A stretch of DNA of 64,000 nt, from NCBI GenBank assembly GCA_014706295.1, contig JACSVZ010000009.1:39177268-39241267 (forward strand), given 5' to 3'. Positions 1 to 13,246 of this stretch are shown one piece after another. The position numbers and the translations under genes were made by a program. The DNA is from Lycocorax pyrrhopterus obiensis. Taxonomy: Eukaryota; Chordata; Aves; Passeriformes; Paradisaeidae. The notes beneath the pieces were generated by a model. The model was not told the origin of the DNA and made no database searches. It saw only the letters and a program-made list of their open reading frames with translations. How positions within the stretch are numbered: the stretch's first letter is position 1; the number at the start of each line of letters is the position of its first letter.

Positions 1-884
1 CATTTGTTTCTTTGGTTCTACCTCAAAGGAAGAGTAACCCAGCTCTTCAAAATCTGAATGGCTTGAATCAGCAACAAAAAGTAGTAGGTGGAATACATGC
101 TAGTCTCTCTGGAGCTTTCACCAGATATATTTTACTACCTACTCAGTTGGAAAACACTTGAGAAGGTGAAAAAACAAAAGAAAAATGAAAAAATAAAGCT
201 TGAATGAATTCAGTAGAATTTGGTATTGCCAATCCATGAAGCAATAGCTGCCAGAATTTTTGATATATGATCCCTACATGCACTAAAGGAAGCAATACCA
301 TAAAGTATGTATTTTTTTTTCTCTCATTCACTAGTCACCCCTCTCTAGTATTAAACAAGGCTCCTGTTGTCTCTACTCCTTGAGATGTTCTGCAGCAATT
401 AACACCTTTCTGTCTGCTCTGCATTTACATTTTAGGGCTATTAAACATTTTTAATCTTCTTTTTAAGACCTACCTCCACTTGGCTTTTGGAAATCCTCAC
501 TTCCTATCTTTTTGTTCAGCTTTTTTTCCTGGACCAGCCTCCCCTTCCCATTTAATCCCACAAATTCTTCATTGCCTCCAGGATTATGTAATAAGTTTGG
601 GTGAATCTCCTCAAAGCAGTACAATACAAATTTTTCCTGTCTTTTGAGGAAGTAGAATCCACACATATTTTGCATCCCTGATTCAAAGAAAGTCCACACA
701 TTGACATTAACACATCCAAATCACAGTATAGCTATGATAAACTTTCATATTTGACCCCCTCTGGCTGAACATTGTTACGGCAATTTGTGATCCCTATTCA
801 TTCTCAGATTCCTTGGGGCAGGGACAAGAATTATGACACTGAATTTCAAAAGCATTCACATTACAAATAAAACAAAAATCATAC
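1..884 (-). other. CCDC148: CCDC148 intron 2 (partial)
   Basis: AT-rich sequence downstream, in CCDC148 sense, of the coding exon at 885-1006. It begins with the donor GTATGA, read on the minus strand from 884. The next CCDC148 exon, expected to continue the N-terminal coiled coil, was not found here. The short open frames in this stretch have no recognisable similarity. Nothing else is supported. Confidence 0.75.
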
Positions 885-1006
885 CTTTAACTGAGTTTTT
901 GCAGAGGCCATTTTTGCCTCTGTAGCAAGTTCATACAGATGTTTGTAGTCAACAGGTTTGTACTTCTGGCTGCAAAGAGCATTTCTTGCAGGAATCACCA
1001 AACTGT
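885..1006 (-). CDS. CCDC148: CCDC148 coding exon 2 (N-terminal part)
   Basis: Read on the minus strand, this 122-bp exon has an acceptor AG at 1008-1007 and a donor AAG|GTATGA at 885/884. It starts with two bases of a split codon and then gives 40 codons, ending in phase 0. The peptide includes the block KYKPVDYKHLYELATEAK, close to KYKPVDYQQLRALTEAKK near the N-terminus of human CCDC148 as I recall it. The preceding D-S-L-V aligns with human D-N-L-V, which supports the acceptor and its phase. CCDC148 is a coiled-coil protein of poorly known function. An in-frame ATG at 911-909 has a strong context (A at -3, G at +4) and could be the start if exon 1 is noncoding. Identification rests on remembered similarity of about 25 residues and on the conserved position next to PKP4. 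Confidence 0.88.
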
Positions 1007-3009
1007 CTAGTTATCATATAAAACACATAAGGTTATTTCAAATTCTTGAGAAATAATTTAAGTGCAAGTCATAAAATGAAAGCATGATAAATAGAAATCA
1101 GAACCAATGTTTTAAACACTAGAAGTTTTCATAATGCTGTTGTTACTTGGTGAATGAGAATTTGAAACAAATATAAACTAGTAGAAATTATATAATAAAC
1201 ATTAACCAGTTGTCTGATAACAAAAAGTTAATTTGAAAAGTATAGTTTACTTGTGAATTTAGTTATTAATTAATTTTAGACTGCATTTACTGGCACTGTA
1301 ATAACTTCTTACACAGAAATACCCAAGTTTCAATAAATGCACTCTTTTTGCACTGACTGGAAAACTGCCTCAATGTTTATTGTAACCTATAGACTGAGCA
1401 ACAGGAGTAGTTTTTTTCTAAAAGGTATAAAAACTACCAATCCCATGCAAATGGAATGATTTGCAGTTCCACTTCCCACTGAATCTCCAGCCATGGAGAC
1501 CAGCAGTCATATCAGAACAAATCCAAAAAATCAAGACTGAAAATCCTGTCTGAACAGGATTTGTCACCCAAACCCGAGAGAAGCCCGCTGGAGGAAACCC
1601 CAGGTACAGAGGAGCCCAATCCTCGTGGACACCTCACCCTGGCTCCCGTGGGAGCAGAGGGGGCTCCTGCCCCTCACCCCTGCAGCAGCAGCACGGGCCA
1701 GCCCAGCAGTGAGGACAGGCACTGCACAGAGGAGGCTCCCTCCTCCCCTGCCCCTCAGTCCTGCCTCCCTCACCCTCACCTGCTCCACACACCAGTTACT
1801 CCACCAAGCCAGCATTGTGCTAACCAGGCTATACGTTTGATCTTGTATTATAACTTCTTTTTATTCTCCATATACCTTACACAAAAAGTGTTCAGTACCT
1901 TGAGCTACTAATTTCTTCCATTTTATCCCTCCTGTGAGCTTAGTACAAATAATTTCCTTTTCCCCAGTTTTTAGATCTTCAGGCAGCTTTTTGTTAAGCC
2001 TCCTTTGTGGGCTGTTATTTCCATCCATCCAAATTTAAAGTTCTCATCCCTAAGTCAGGAAGATTCTACGTGAAGTTTTTTTTTTTCCTTCTTCCTGAGA
2101 CTGCTTACAACATTGTCCAGCAGAGAACATGGAACATCATTCCATGTTCAAAGAGGTAAAAGTTTCAGAGTGAATTGCTCTGAAAAGCCCCTCACCCCAC
2201 TTCTCCTCTTAAGCCCATTGCTGCTGCACTACAGCTCCCAGAGCCTTACTGATCTGCCAGGAGTTACATCAGGCACTGACATCCCTGTCACACAAGCAAC
2301 AATAGGGTCTGTCTGTCTGAGATTAACTCCAAAATCAGGAGTGGGCATGCAGGATGCAAACTTTGTATTTAAAAGGCAATGTATTTCCTGTGCCTTGTAT
2401 TTTACAAGGGAAACAAATTTTATATATATATGTACACAAAAATATATGCACATATGAACAAAAATATAAAATACCGAACTTTCAAATTTTAAAATGTCTT
2501 TTCACAATTTTCTGTAACATATATTTTCTAAAAACCTGAGGTACAGTTACAGTTGTAAATGATCTACCTGAACTTTTGCCCTAGCACTGTGAAGCCCTCA
2601 TGCACAGATACTCAGTCACTTTACATAAGCTAGGAGGCTTACAGGGATAAGGAATGGGCATTTCCTCACAACCTCTGCTTTAGTTTTCTTTAGTAGTGAA
2701 ATTGGCCATTATGTTTCCGCATACCCTATTAAGCCCTGTGGCTGGAAGTGCTATGTCTGACATGCGGTTTTGCAGAGGGGTAAAAGGTAAAACAAATCCT
2801 GCAGAGCCATTCCATGATCCTCCTTCAAGCCGCCCCCAGGATTTTCATTTGCTACGTGCCTACAACAAAGCCTGACAACGCAGCTCCCGACGATGCCTCG
2901 CTGGGGAAGGATTTTTCCAAGTCCCCCTGCCCGGCAGTCCCCTGGGACAAGCAGACACTGGGCACTGAATGGATGGGAGTGGCCCTCTGGAGAGCAGCTT
3001 GGGAATCCT

Positions 3010-3630
3010 GTGAGCAAAGAATTGGACATGAACTGGCAAGCTGCCCCTGCAGCCCAGAAAGCCAGTCTGGGCCTGGCCTGCATGAGAGGCAGCGTGGGCA
3101 GGTGCCAAGGGAGGTGGTTCTGCCCCTCTGCTCTGCACCTGGACCTACGGAGAACAACACCCAGCTCCCAGGTCCCTGGTACAGGAGAACAGAAACCTGG
3201 CCCAGAGGAGACCATGGAAATGGTCAGAGGGCTGGAACATTTCTCCTGTGAAGACAGGCTGAGAGAGGTGGGGATGTTTGGCTAGAGGAGACTCCAGGGA
3301 GACTGCAGCCTCTCAACATATAAGGGGGGCTTATATGAGAAACAGAAAGGCTCTTTACCAGGATCTGTAAGTGACAGCATGAGAGGCAACAGTTTTAACC
3401 TGAAAGGAAGGTGGATACAGATGGGAACTAAAGAAGGAATTTTCCCTGTGAGGGTGGTGAGGCCCTGACACAGGCTGCTCGGAGAAGCTGTGGCTGCCCC
3501 TGGATCCCTGGAAGCATCCAAGGCCAGGCTGGACGGGGCTCGGAGCACCCTGGGGTAGTGGAAGGTGCCCCTGCCCATGGTAGGTGTAGAACTGGATGGG
3601 CTTTAAGGTCCCTTCCAACTCAAACCATAA
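3010..3630 (+). mobile_element. CR1 LINE 3' fragment
   Basis: This stretch has the typical order of an avian CR1 3' end. A decayed C-terminal ORF2 region (around 3060-3270, with the phrase aagacaggctgagagaggtgg) is followed by the section read in other copies as R-L-D-I-R and the tract ctgtgagggtggtgag. The diagnostic end is aaggtcccttccaactcaaacc near 3608-3629. Frames are broken, and the element is 5'-truncated as most CR1 copies are. The 5' boundary is approximate. Confidence 0.88.
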
Positions 3631-6600
3631 CCAGAGTGCTATAGCAGCTCCTATATGAGGCTATTAATTGCAGAGTGTTTCATAAACAGTCAGTAAAACA
3701 ATTAAACACGATAGCATACATACCTCCACCACTAATCCTATGACCTGAAAACAATGCTCCATGGTCCAGGTCACCCATTTTTATTTTTTATGTATTTTTA
3801 TACCTGTTGAGAAACAGATGTTTTGAGAATACCAACATTGTGGATGCAATCTGAAAACACTTTTAAAAATATCTATCATTTTCTAAGGAGAGGTACATCT
3901 CACTAAAAATGTAATTAGACAGAAGTTCCTCAAGTTCATCTTTCATTTTAAGAGAGATTTCATGTGCCTCATATCATTTAGCAGCCAAGAAAACAAAATA
4001 TTATTTGCTTGATGAATCTGTAATGCTGTGACATAGCTCATCTATTCTTTGCTTTGTGCCTTTCAAAATATGACTCCCTCGATCCAAATGTAAGATCAGG
4101 TTTTGAGGTGTTCTTCGCTTTACAGAAATTAAGCCTGAAAAGATCACTCTTTTCTTGCATTTCGAGACTGTCTAGTTCCCTTTAAACACCTCTGTAGTAA
4201 CATCTGTGAAACCAGATCAGTTGTTCCAGTAGCAGTGGCTCAACTCTTGGTGAGCAGTGTGTATCAAGTACCCACATCACCACGGGACAAATGGGACGTT
4301 TCAGATGCAATAAGTTACACAACACAGTAAAAAAAATCTTTTATGTCTCAAACCCCTTACTTTCACCATAATTAAGCATGCATTGGTGTCACCCCAGGTC
4401 TTGCATAGAAATAAAAGCAATAGATCCATCTGAGGTGTTTCAGCTCAACTGAATCAACAGCTGAGTCACACCAGAAGGGGAAGGTCATGTCCAACAGGGC
4501 TCCCCATGAACCCTCTCCCTCACACTCAGCCATAATGTGCCAAAATTTCATACACACAAAATTCCATCTCTTTGTCATACCTTTGACATATACCTGGTCC
4601 CACAGCAAGCAGCAACACAGCAAATAGTAGAGCAGCAAAATTTGTTCATTTGTGGAGTTATTTCCTCACCGTTCTAGTGAGATGAACTAGTTTATCCCTA
4701 CAAATTCCAAGGATGGCACAATGCAACAGGAAGGTGGGAAGGAAGAGCAGCAGAAGAAATGTAAAGGGAACTACTCTGACAGAGAGCTATTAATGTCAGT
4801 CAAATAAAAAGGTGAGACTGCAACTGAAGACAGTTTACAGTGTACTTTTCTCTGAGCTACATTTGACATTCTGCACCACAGAATCATCAAAAGCAACTAC
4901 AGTGTAAAAGTCCAGCTTAGATGGACAACAGTTCAATGAATGAGCTTCCAGTATTACTGCAAACACTAGGCAGGTGCAGTTGAAATGACAGCCACATCCA
5001 CACACACACCCTGCTCCTGAGGCTCAGCCAGGGAGACCAATCCTGTCCACAGGAACCATGCAAGTGACAAGGTAAAGACAACCCGTGACCACCAGGCTTT
5101 GTACAGAGAATCCCCCATGACCAAATCTAGTACAAAACAGGTGGATGCTCGTTGCTAAAATGGGACATTGCTCAGTATTTCTTCATGCGTGTTCTCCAGT
5201 GTTATTAAGCAACGCTATGAGACTGTCCCTTGCAGGCCAAGTAACACCTGTCTTCACCCGGTAGTGGCCATTTGTTAATAACAAAGGGATCTTTGCAAAC
5301 CTGTCCTGAAAGTAATTGACAGTATCAATTGTTCAGAAGCTACATCAAATGTCATCTGATCACAAATACTGAAATTAAAGATATATGAAAGTAAGAAAAC
5401 AGGCAAGGAAGTTCACTTCCCTTTTGAAAGATCAACATGTGTTTTACAATCTAACAGTTATCTGCAAACAGATTCACAGTTCTGCCCCAAAATCTACACC
5501 TTCCTCAAAAGTTAAGGGAAAAAGAAAGGAAGGAAAATTCTAGTACATTCATACTGCTGATTCTGGTTTTCTTCTGCTTGCAGGACTTATTTGGTTTCAA
5601 TTTGTAACCATGCAACACTGCCAAATTCATCCAGATAAAGAAGGCAATTCTCCATATCAGAATCAACTTTGGCCCATTTGTCATGCTAATGTTTTATCTA
5701 TACATCAATTTATCTACATGTAATTTCCTAACTGCATATATACTTTGGTCGGACTAGATTTTGTAAAAAAATCAAAGTAATTATATATGTAAAGCTTTAA
5801 GGAAGGGATTTACGTGACAGTAAAGTATGGGATTCACCTTACTTATTTCTTCAAGATGCACAAAGACAGTTTAAATACTGCTTCTTTTCCCCCTGAAGAC
5901 AAAATAAAATTTTCTGCTTCTTCTTAGAAAGGTCAGGTACACACAGGCTTGCCTTTCTGTTTCTTGGGGAAGTCACTGGAAATATAACTGAAACAAGAAA
6001 TGCTCAATCACCAACACACAAATCTTTAAGCTACAGGCTGAGCAACTTCAAAAGGCATGTAAAGGAAATACTTCTTGTTCAGGTTGTAATTACAAGCCTG
6101 TAAATTAAGTTTAGTTCAGTATCCCTGGTGTTATAATTCCCTTAGATTATCAGCCTCCAAAATCCTCTTCCTGGGAAGAGGGGAAAGTAGGCACATCACA
6201 AAATTCTGTAGTTATAAAAGAGAACAGAGGGGGAATCAGGAAAAAAATAGAAAGTGAAACCCTGCAAGCTGTCATAATTTCCCATGGAATTCTATAATAT
6301 TCAGGACTTTCTGGAAAGTCCAGTGCAATTATGTGACAATATTCCACTGAATTTATAGCCATTAAGGTTGAACGGGAAAATTTACAGCCCTAACAATAAA
6401 AGCTCAAATCCTTTGCTGAATTTTACCCTTCCCTTGAAGAATTTAGAGAAAAGGGAAAGCATCACAAGCATCATATTAAAATTCCTTATTTTAAAGCTTT
6501 TTTGATTGTTCAGTCTTCCATCGATCTCTTTCTTGGAAAAATCGTAAGTCCTCACAATCCATAGGCTCAGTCAGGAAGATGTGAATATTCAGCTCTGGCT

Positions 6601-9600
6601 TGATACTTCTGTCACCCTGCTGACATTGTTAGTCCCATAAGAGTGAAGAGTAGCTGCATCAAGTCCCTTCTCATCCCCCCAGGTACAGCCTGGAGCTACA
6701 CGGGAACAAGACAACAAGGGCAGCACCCTCACAAGGATCCTGAACAGCTATGGCCATTCCCCAGCAGAGCCACTCAAGCTCTACACATCAGCAGCACCAT
6801 TTTTAAACAACAGCAAGTTCTCTTGAGGGTTTTGTGTACTATGGCTAGCATTTACACTGCAACGTTGATTTTTGTTAGCAGAGGTATCGGCAGGGCTACC
6901 CCATTCTGAGACTCTGCAAACAGAAATAAATATATCTGCATTGCACTTGCAGCAGATTGTCTGCAAACACTTCATGGAATCACGTGGGCTTTTGAGATTT
7001 GTACCAGCCCAGGGGCAGCAGCTTCAACCAAGCTGCCGAAATTCCTCAAATTAAAAGTAGGAAAATATGTCTACCAAGGGAAACACATGGGATAGTCCTA
7101 AATACAGAGTGGGGCATCAAAGTTCCTTACCAAGTCAAAAAGAGAGATTTGCACCAGTGAAACTGGCTTGGCTTTGCCTCCTACTACTTGTGGTTTGGGG
7201 CACCCAATTTCCCCATGGTTGAGCTGGAGAGGGAATTCAGTGGTATACTTGAGTACAGTGGTACAAGACAAAAAATTTTCCTCAAAAGATTCTCTGACTA
7301 CTCTTTTCACATGGTTAGTCTTTAGAAAGGGCATTCAGGCCTCTGCCTTCAGTGTCCCCCATCCTCTCTCCTGAGCTCCATGCCACAGCACTGACACTTC
7401 CCAGCCTGGGCAGCGCTCACAGAGCTCAGAGCTCCCAGCACCACTTGGAGGAAATCCCTCTGATCCCAGGCTCCCCGGCCAGGCAGGAGAGCAGTGATTC
7501 AGCAATTTCACAGAACATAAAATCTACTTCTTTTTTTCTTTCTTGAAGGCAAAACCCAGGGAAAATTGGGTGTAGTGGATTTTTTTTCTAGTTCTTCTTG
7601 CATTTCCACTCTAGTTCATGGGAAGAGATGCAAATATTTCGGGAGGTATCTTAGTTTTTAAGGAGAGTCATTAGATTTTACACCCAGCAGTGCTTCTAAT
7701 CACCTTCATCCTTTGCTCTTGAAGAGACCATTGGATTTCTGTATTTTATAACCTTAAAAGAGTAATTTAAAATACGTCAATGCTCTCATTAAATTCTGAA
7801 AGCTGTTAATATTTCTCTTGGTTCTGGAGTCAGTATTACAAGAGGAAAGGAAATCAGTTTAGGGTGAGGCCTAGTATATTGACATCATAAAGACACTTTA
7901 CAAAGATAGAATTATTTGTAGGTTTAAACCCAAGAAATTTAATTGGCAGGTTGTTCGTTCTGGAGGTGCTTGCTCAACCCCTACCCTACAAGCCCCCTGT
8001 CAGCTTCAATTGAAGTCTTGCACTGAATGAATACCACAGCTTACAACCCAGACTTAACATTCCCCATGAAAATTATTAATTTTTAAAGGCTTGCAGCTGC
8101 TTGAACAGAGCAAATAAGTTACAGCTAATGATTTTTTTTCCATACACATTCCATGTGTTCTGGAATCTAAAATACTTAAAGAGTAGAAATTTCAATAAGA
8201 GTTGACCATTAAACGTCTTTGCCTTCACAGAGTACAACAGAATAACTTAAATTTGCATACCTCCTTTCTAAAGGAAGATTATTCAGTAAGTAGTACTCCT
8301 TAGAACAAGAGTAACTTCCCTTGTCCTAGTACTCATAGTTGCCTTGGGAATAGGTTTGTTTCTGTGTGGCTTTTTGTTTACAACCACCCATAAAATGCAG
8401 CTTGAACTAAACATACTATCACACACTTGGTCAATCCATTTATTATTTGTGACCAGAAAGATTAAGAAAATATTCTAGAAGATTGAAATCTTAGCATTTA
8501 AAACACTCTTTGGAGCACAGCCACAAGAAAATCTGGGTACCATTCACAAGACAGGAAAGGACCATCCCTTCTTAAAGCATTGTACCTCAGTGGTTAGAGA
8601 TGAAGAGGGATGAAGGAGGAAAATTTGGGTTTCCAATGCCCTTTCTGAAGGGTCTCCTAAGCACTGGATCACAAGGATGTTGTCTTACCCATACCAGTTA
8701 AGGGATAATCTACTCCGAAGGTTTTTGAAAAGTGCATACACCTCACATCCAAAATGAGATCATGTCACGAGCGTTAAATCCAAACCACTTTATCCAATAA
8801 CAAAAAAACAGACGTTGGCCCACAGCAGCCAGGCCAGGCCATGCCTCGGCTGCTGACCCCGAGTGGGGCACAGGGAGCTGTCTGTGCTTTGTGCCCTACA
8901 GCATCCCATCCTCCAGGAGGACACCCGGACAGCTGCCTGCCCGAGCATGGCTGGCACACGTGGAGCTGGCCAGGCCACTGCTGGATGCCAGCTCCAGCCC
9001 AGGCCAACGGGCAGCACGAGCTGAGCCCTTGCTCCCTCCACTCTGCTGTTGGCAAGGTGCTCCAAGGCCTGGGGGAAGCATGTGTGTGTCTCCGAATACC
9101 CAAATACAAGACAATGAGGCTTAAACCCAGATTTTTTCTCAGGAACAAGAGAGACAGGCTGGAGCAGAGTGTTTGGGTACCTGAGAGTGCTGAGTGCACA
9201 GGGAGCCCCTCCTGTCTCCATGGGCTCAGGAGTTGGAACACACAACAAAATCAGATCAGCTTCTCACAGCTGGGGAAGCACTTCCCTCCCACCCCCATGT
9301 GATAACCAGGGTGGCACTTCCAGTAAAGACACCACCACCATCGAGTCCAGGCCTGGAGACTAAGCAGCAAGGCAAGGTCAAAAGAGCATTTTAGCTGGAG
9401 AACTGACAACTAGACAACTCAGCAGAGCTGGAGGAAGCTTTAAAAGAAGGAGGAAAAGAGCTGCATTAGGGAACTCTGCCAATTAGCATTACACGCTGCA
9501 CAACTGCACAGGAAGATGCAAACTGTTTCCTTAAGTATCAGCAATACCTATCCAAGTTTGACAGAATGAGCAGCACCTTGCACAGATAAACCTAGACTTT

Positions 9601-12600
9601 CCCCAGTGTGATTTCCAGGCTGGCTTCTGGTTATTCTCCTGCGGTCCCCATCAGCTCACAGTACCTGTTCTAGTACCTGTTGATCATGGTCAAATACAAC
9701 AGAAAGGCATTTAAAAATAAACTAAAAGAAAACCAGATCAGGGTCAGGAACTTCAGCTGGATAAAGAGAAAGGGGGTACCACCTGACAGTTTCATCACTG
9801 CACCATACCTTTAGTAGGGTTAAGATTTTAGTCGGTTAAATAAAACAAATCAGGGTGAAGAGACATTTCAAAATTATGAGTAATGTAAAAGCCAGATGAA
9901 ACATCTGTCTTCAGAAAAATAACTACACAAGGAGTTGACATGCTGGTTTCTCACAAGCTTAAAAGAAATTCCAGTCCTCTGCTATAGACAGTCAGTCTTC
10001 CTCTTGCCTGCTTCTTTTGGTTTCTGACCATCTGAGCACTGCTTCTACTGATAAACTTGGGAAGGGAGTACTACAGTGACTGTCATCTACACCATATAAT
10101 GTAGGCAAAAATAACATTGATGGAAAATTGGGAGTACTCAAAAGCTCTAAGAAGATTGGATCCATCACAGCCACTTCTCCCTATTAAAACCTTTTATTAC
10201 TGTTCCCTGTGCAGCTGCCGCATCAGCGTCATTCTCCTATATTACACATTTTGGGAACCATCATCCTAATCCGGGTCCATCTGGCCAGCTTTAAATTACA
10301 AGCTTCTAACACAAGAAACGCTGTCCTTTTTGAAAAATAACTATGGATACTAGCAAGATTAGCAGCAGCAGAGCTACCCCTCTGGGTCATTTATTTATTT
10401 ATCTGTCCATTTGGCAAAATGTTAATAACTTTTCTTTCTACTGACATGTTTCTGATTTAATGTCAGTATTTGAACAAAACTTCACACATATTGACCTTAG
10501 CTTCACCTCCTTTCAAGAGAAACCAAGAGAATACATGCCAAGAACAGAACTGATGCAAAAAAACCATTACTGGCCATCTTCTGTAATTTTAGAGCTACTG
10601 TATCTGATTAACCAAGTCCTTATTCCTTTCTAGCCAACCCATTTCTCTCCTCCACAATGACGTCATATATTTGCATTTGATCGCAGCCTTTCACAGACGA
10701 CATTTTCTGTTATCACAAATTCAACATTATGACCTACTAAAACACTGAAAATGAATGCTAAGATGGTTTTGGAAAAGGACAAGATCTATATAAACCTGCA
10801 TTTTCTCTTCATTAACTAGCAAATGTACTAATCAAAATGATAAAAGCATTGCTAGTTAAATTTATTTCTGCTTTAATGCAGATACATCTAGAAACCTCTC
10901 CAACACTATAAAAGTCCATCTAAGCCCGAATTCCAATACCCTGCATCAAAGCTTTGCTCAAACTTCATTGCAGGCTCTAGGCTGGCAGTCTTGATACATC
11001 TTAGAAAGAACAAGTACAAAAGAACAACCAGCCACCAAGCAGAAGTCCCTGTACATAGAAATCTGTCCCCCAAGAATGCCAAGTCAGCTCTGCCTACAGC
11101 CAGCCACAGCTGAATCTTTTAGCAGCAGTAAAAAGCACAAGGTTTATCAATTCTCTTTTTCTGCTCCTTTGACAATTTAGTATTTCACTATTCACTGAAC
11201 TCTTTTAGGCAATAAAAACGTGATCTCTTAAAAGATTTCATCTCCAACCAAACTCTTCAGTGTATTCTTAATGCAAGCCCTTGCTGGTGCCTGAAGTATA
11301 TGACCTATGTTTAGTCCTACATATGGGAATAGCCAATATTGAGGCAAGATCCTCCGTCCTTTCATTTGAATAGAAATTAAACTCCTCAGTGTCAGTCAGC
11401 ATTCCTGGAGGAAGCAAAGCCTGGTGCCTGCCACAGACCGCTCCTGGGGATGAGTCAGGTCCAGTCCATGCCCAGTTCCACAAGCATGAGTGCCCTCAAT
11501 GAGTTTAACCAGTGATTTTAAAAGAGCCTAATTCCACTGTCTCACTTCAACAAGTTGTTTGCATACATAAATCTTTGCAGATTTGGGTCACCCATGCCAT
11601 TTTTTTCCTCCCAGCTAAAGCACTGCTCATCAACCAAGGGGCAGAAGGATTTCTGGCAGGGAGGCACAGTGCTTAATGACCCAGACATGCCTTTTGAAAC
11701 ATAACTTCTTGTGCATGTTTTAAATCACATTATTAAATGTAAAAATCAATAATATGAATCAAATCTTCACAAAACACAATTTAATAGTATCACCAATGAC
11801 AATATAGCAGGTACTCTTCAGGTTTGTGCGAACAAAGGACGCAGAATCCTGCGACAGCAGGGGTTGCAGCCCTCTCAGTGGCTCACGCAATGTACTACTG
11901 GGTGTACACCACAAAAAAACCAGAGCTGAACCACAGACTTACTGAAAGCTTGGAACACAGCATCAACAAGAACTTGGATTATACATAACGACAGATATTC
12001 CTAAAAAATACAAACTCAGAAAAAATGCCCAAATCCAGAAGTCCTTCATTCTCAGGGCTCTCTCTTGAATATCTGGCTATTTCTCGAATATTTTGTGGAA
12101 GTCTTTTTTCAAGATTTTAAAGTTTAATGAAAATGTTAATTGCTTAGCTACTGTGTGTTTTAATTTAAAGAAAAGGAATATTAACATGCAGTTGTTGAAC
12201 CCTCTGATCCTAATTATTGTTAGGGAAAAGAGGCAAAGACTCACTCTCATTGTAGGGCGTGGAGTACAAACAACAAACAAATAATGAGCTTGATCCCTTA
12301 ATCAGATCTTTTCTCTTCTAGTTGAACTATCTGAAAATGGCACCCATCCAGAACGTGTTAATCTTACAGCAGTCAATCCTTTCCCCAGGAAGAAAATACA
12401 CAGTATAATACTTCTATCATTCGGTGTCAAAACAGTTGCTAGAAAAATCCCATTGTTTGATTGTAATTTAAATTTACATTCCCCTAAAGAAAGAATTATA
12501 GATCTCTTTGAAATAAAGTCAAGTCTCAGAAATGGTATGTTCCCAAAAGAGACATAGTCCTTTTTGTCTATGATAATCTCATTACTTCCTCATTAAGTAA

Positions 12601-13077
12601 AACTTAATCCAAAGTAGGAAGATCAATTTGAGTAACACTTATAACAATCAGCTTCATGGACTGCTCTGTCACACTGCAGGGGCAGGGAATAGCTCATCTG
12701 CTTTCTTAGGATGCGTACACCACAAGAGAACCCTATTCCTCCTCCATTCTTTGAATATTCTTAGAAAATCCAAGAGGAAAAAACTTTAGGAACACTTGAA
12801 AAAAACCCATTGAAACAAGCAGATAAAAGAAAGGAAGTAAATGTTTTAGAAATTGATAAGTTGACATAAAAAGGGTAGGAAATGAAGTCACCCACGTCAT
12901 CTTGGATCAAATGAATCAGGTGGCATTTTATATTGTTTTGTTTTGAACAAAACATGCACAAGCCATTTTCAGTAACCAAATGCAGTGGCCTGCTGCAGTC
13001 AGCACACCTGGCGATTGCAAGGTTTAAATGAAAAAGAGGATGAAAAGAGAAAATGCTCTGATGCTTTGAATAGTTAA

Positions 13078-13246
13078 TCATCACAGAGTACTTGGGGTTG
13101 GATCTTAAAGCCCATCCAGTGTCATCCCCTGCCGTGGGCAGGGGGACACCCTCCACTATTCCAGGCTGCTCCAAGCCCTGGCCAGCCTGGCCTGGGACAC
13201 TGCCAGGGATGGGACAGCCACAACTCCTTTGGGCAATTCCTGGCAT
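13078..13246 (-). mobile_element. CR1 LINE 3' end, inverted
   Basis: Read on the minus strand, the segment matches the last roughly 165 bp of CR1. It has the ggcagtgtcccaggccaggc-type stretch, then ggagggtgtccccctgccc, ggctttaagatccaacccc and a remnant ctctgtgat tail near 13078-13086. It is truncated to the 3' end only, so it has no coding potential. It accounts for the GC-rich patch in this part of the intron. Confidence 0.85.

Noticed and set aside
2751..3285. Overlapping frames of 90-150 codons on both strands near 2.75-3.3 kb
   Set aside because: Mostly within the CR1 fragment from about 3010. The remainder is GC-rich intron without similarity to known proteins.
8774..9302. Pairs of frames of about 150 codons on opposite strands in CCDC148 intron 1
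   Set aside because: Opposing frames of equal length in a GC-rich patch, no recognised domain, and no splice-site support.
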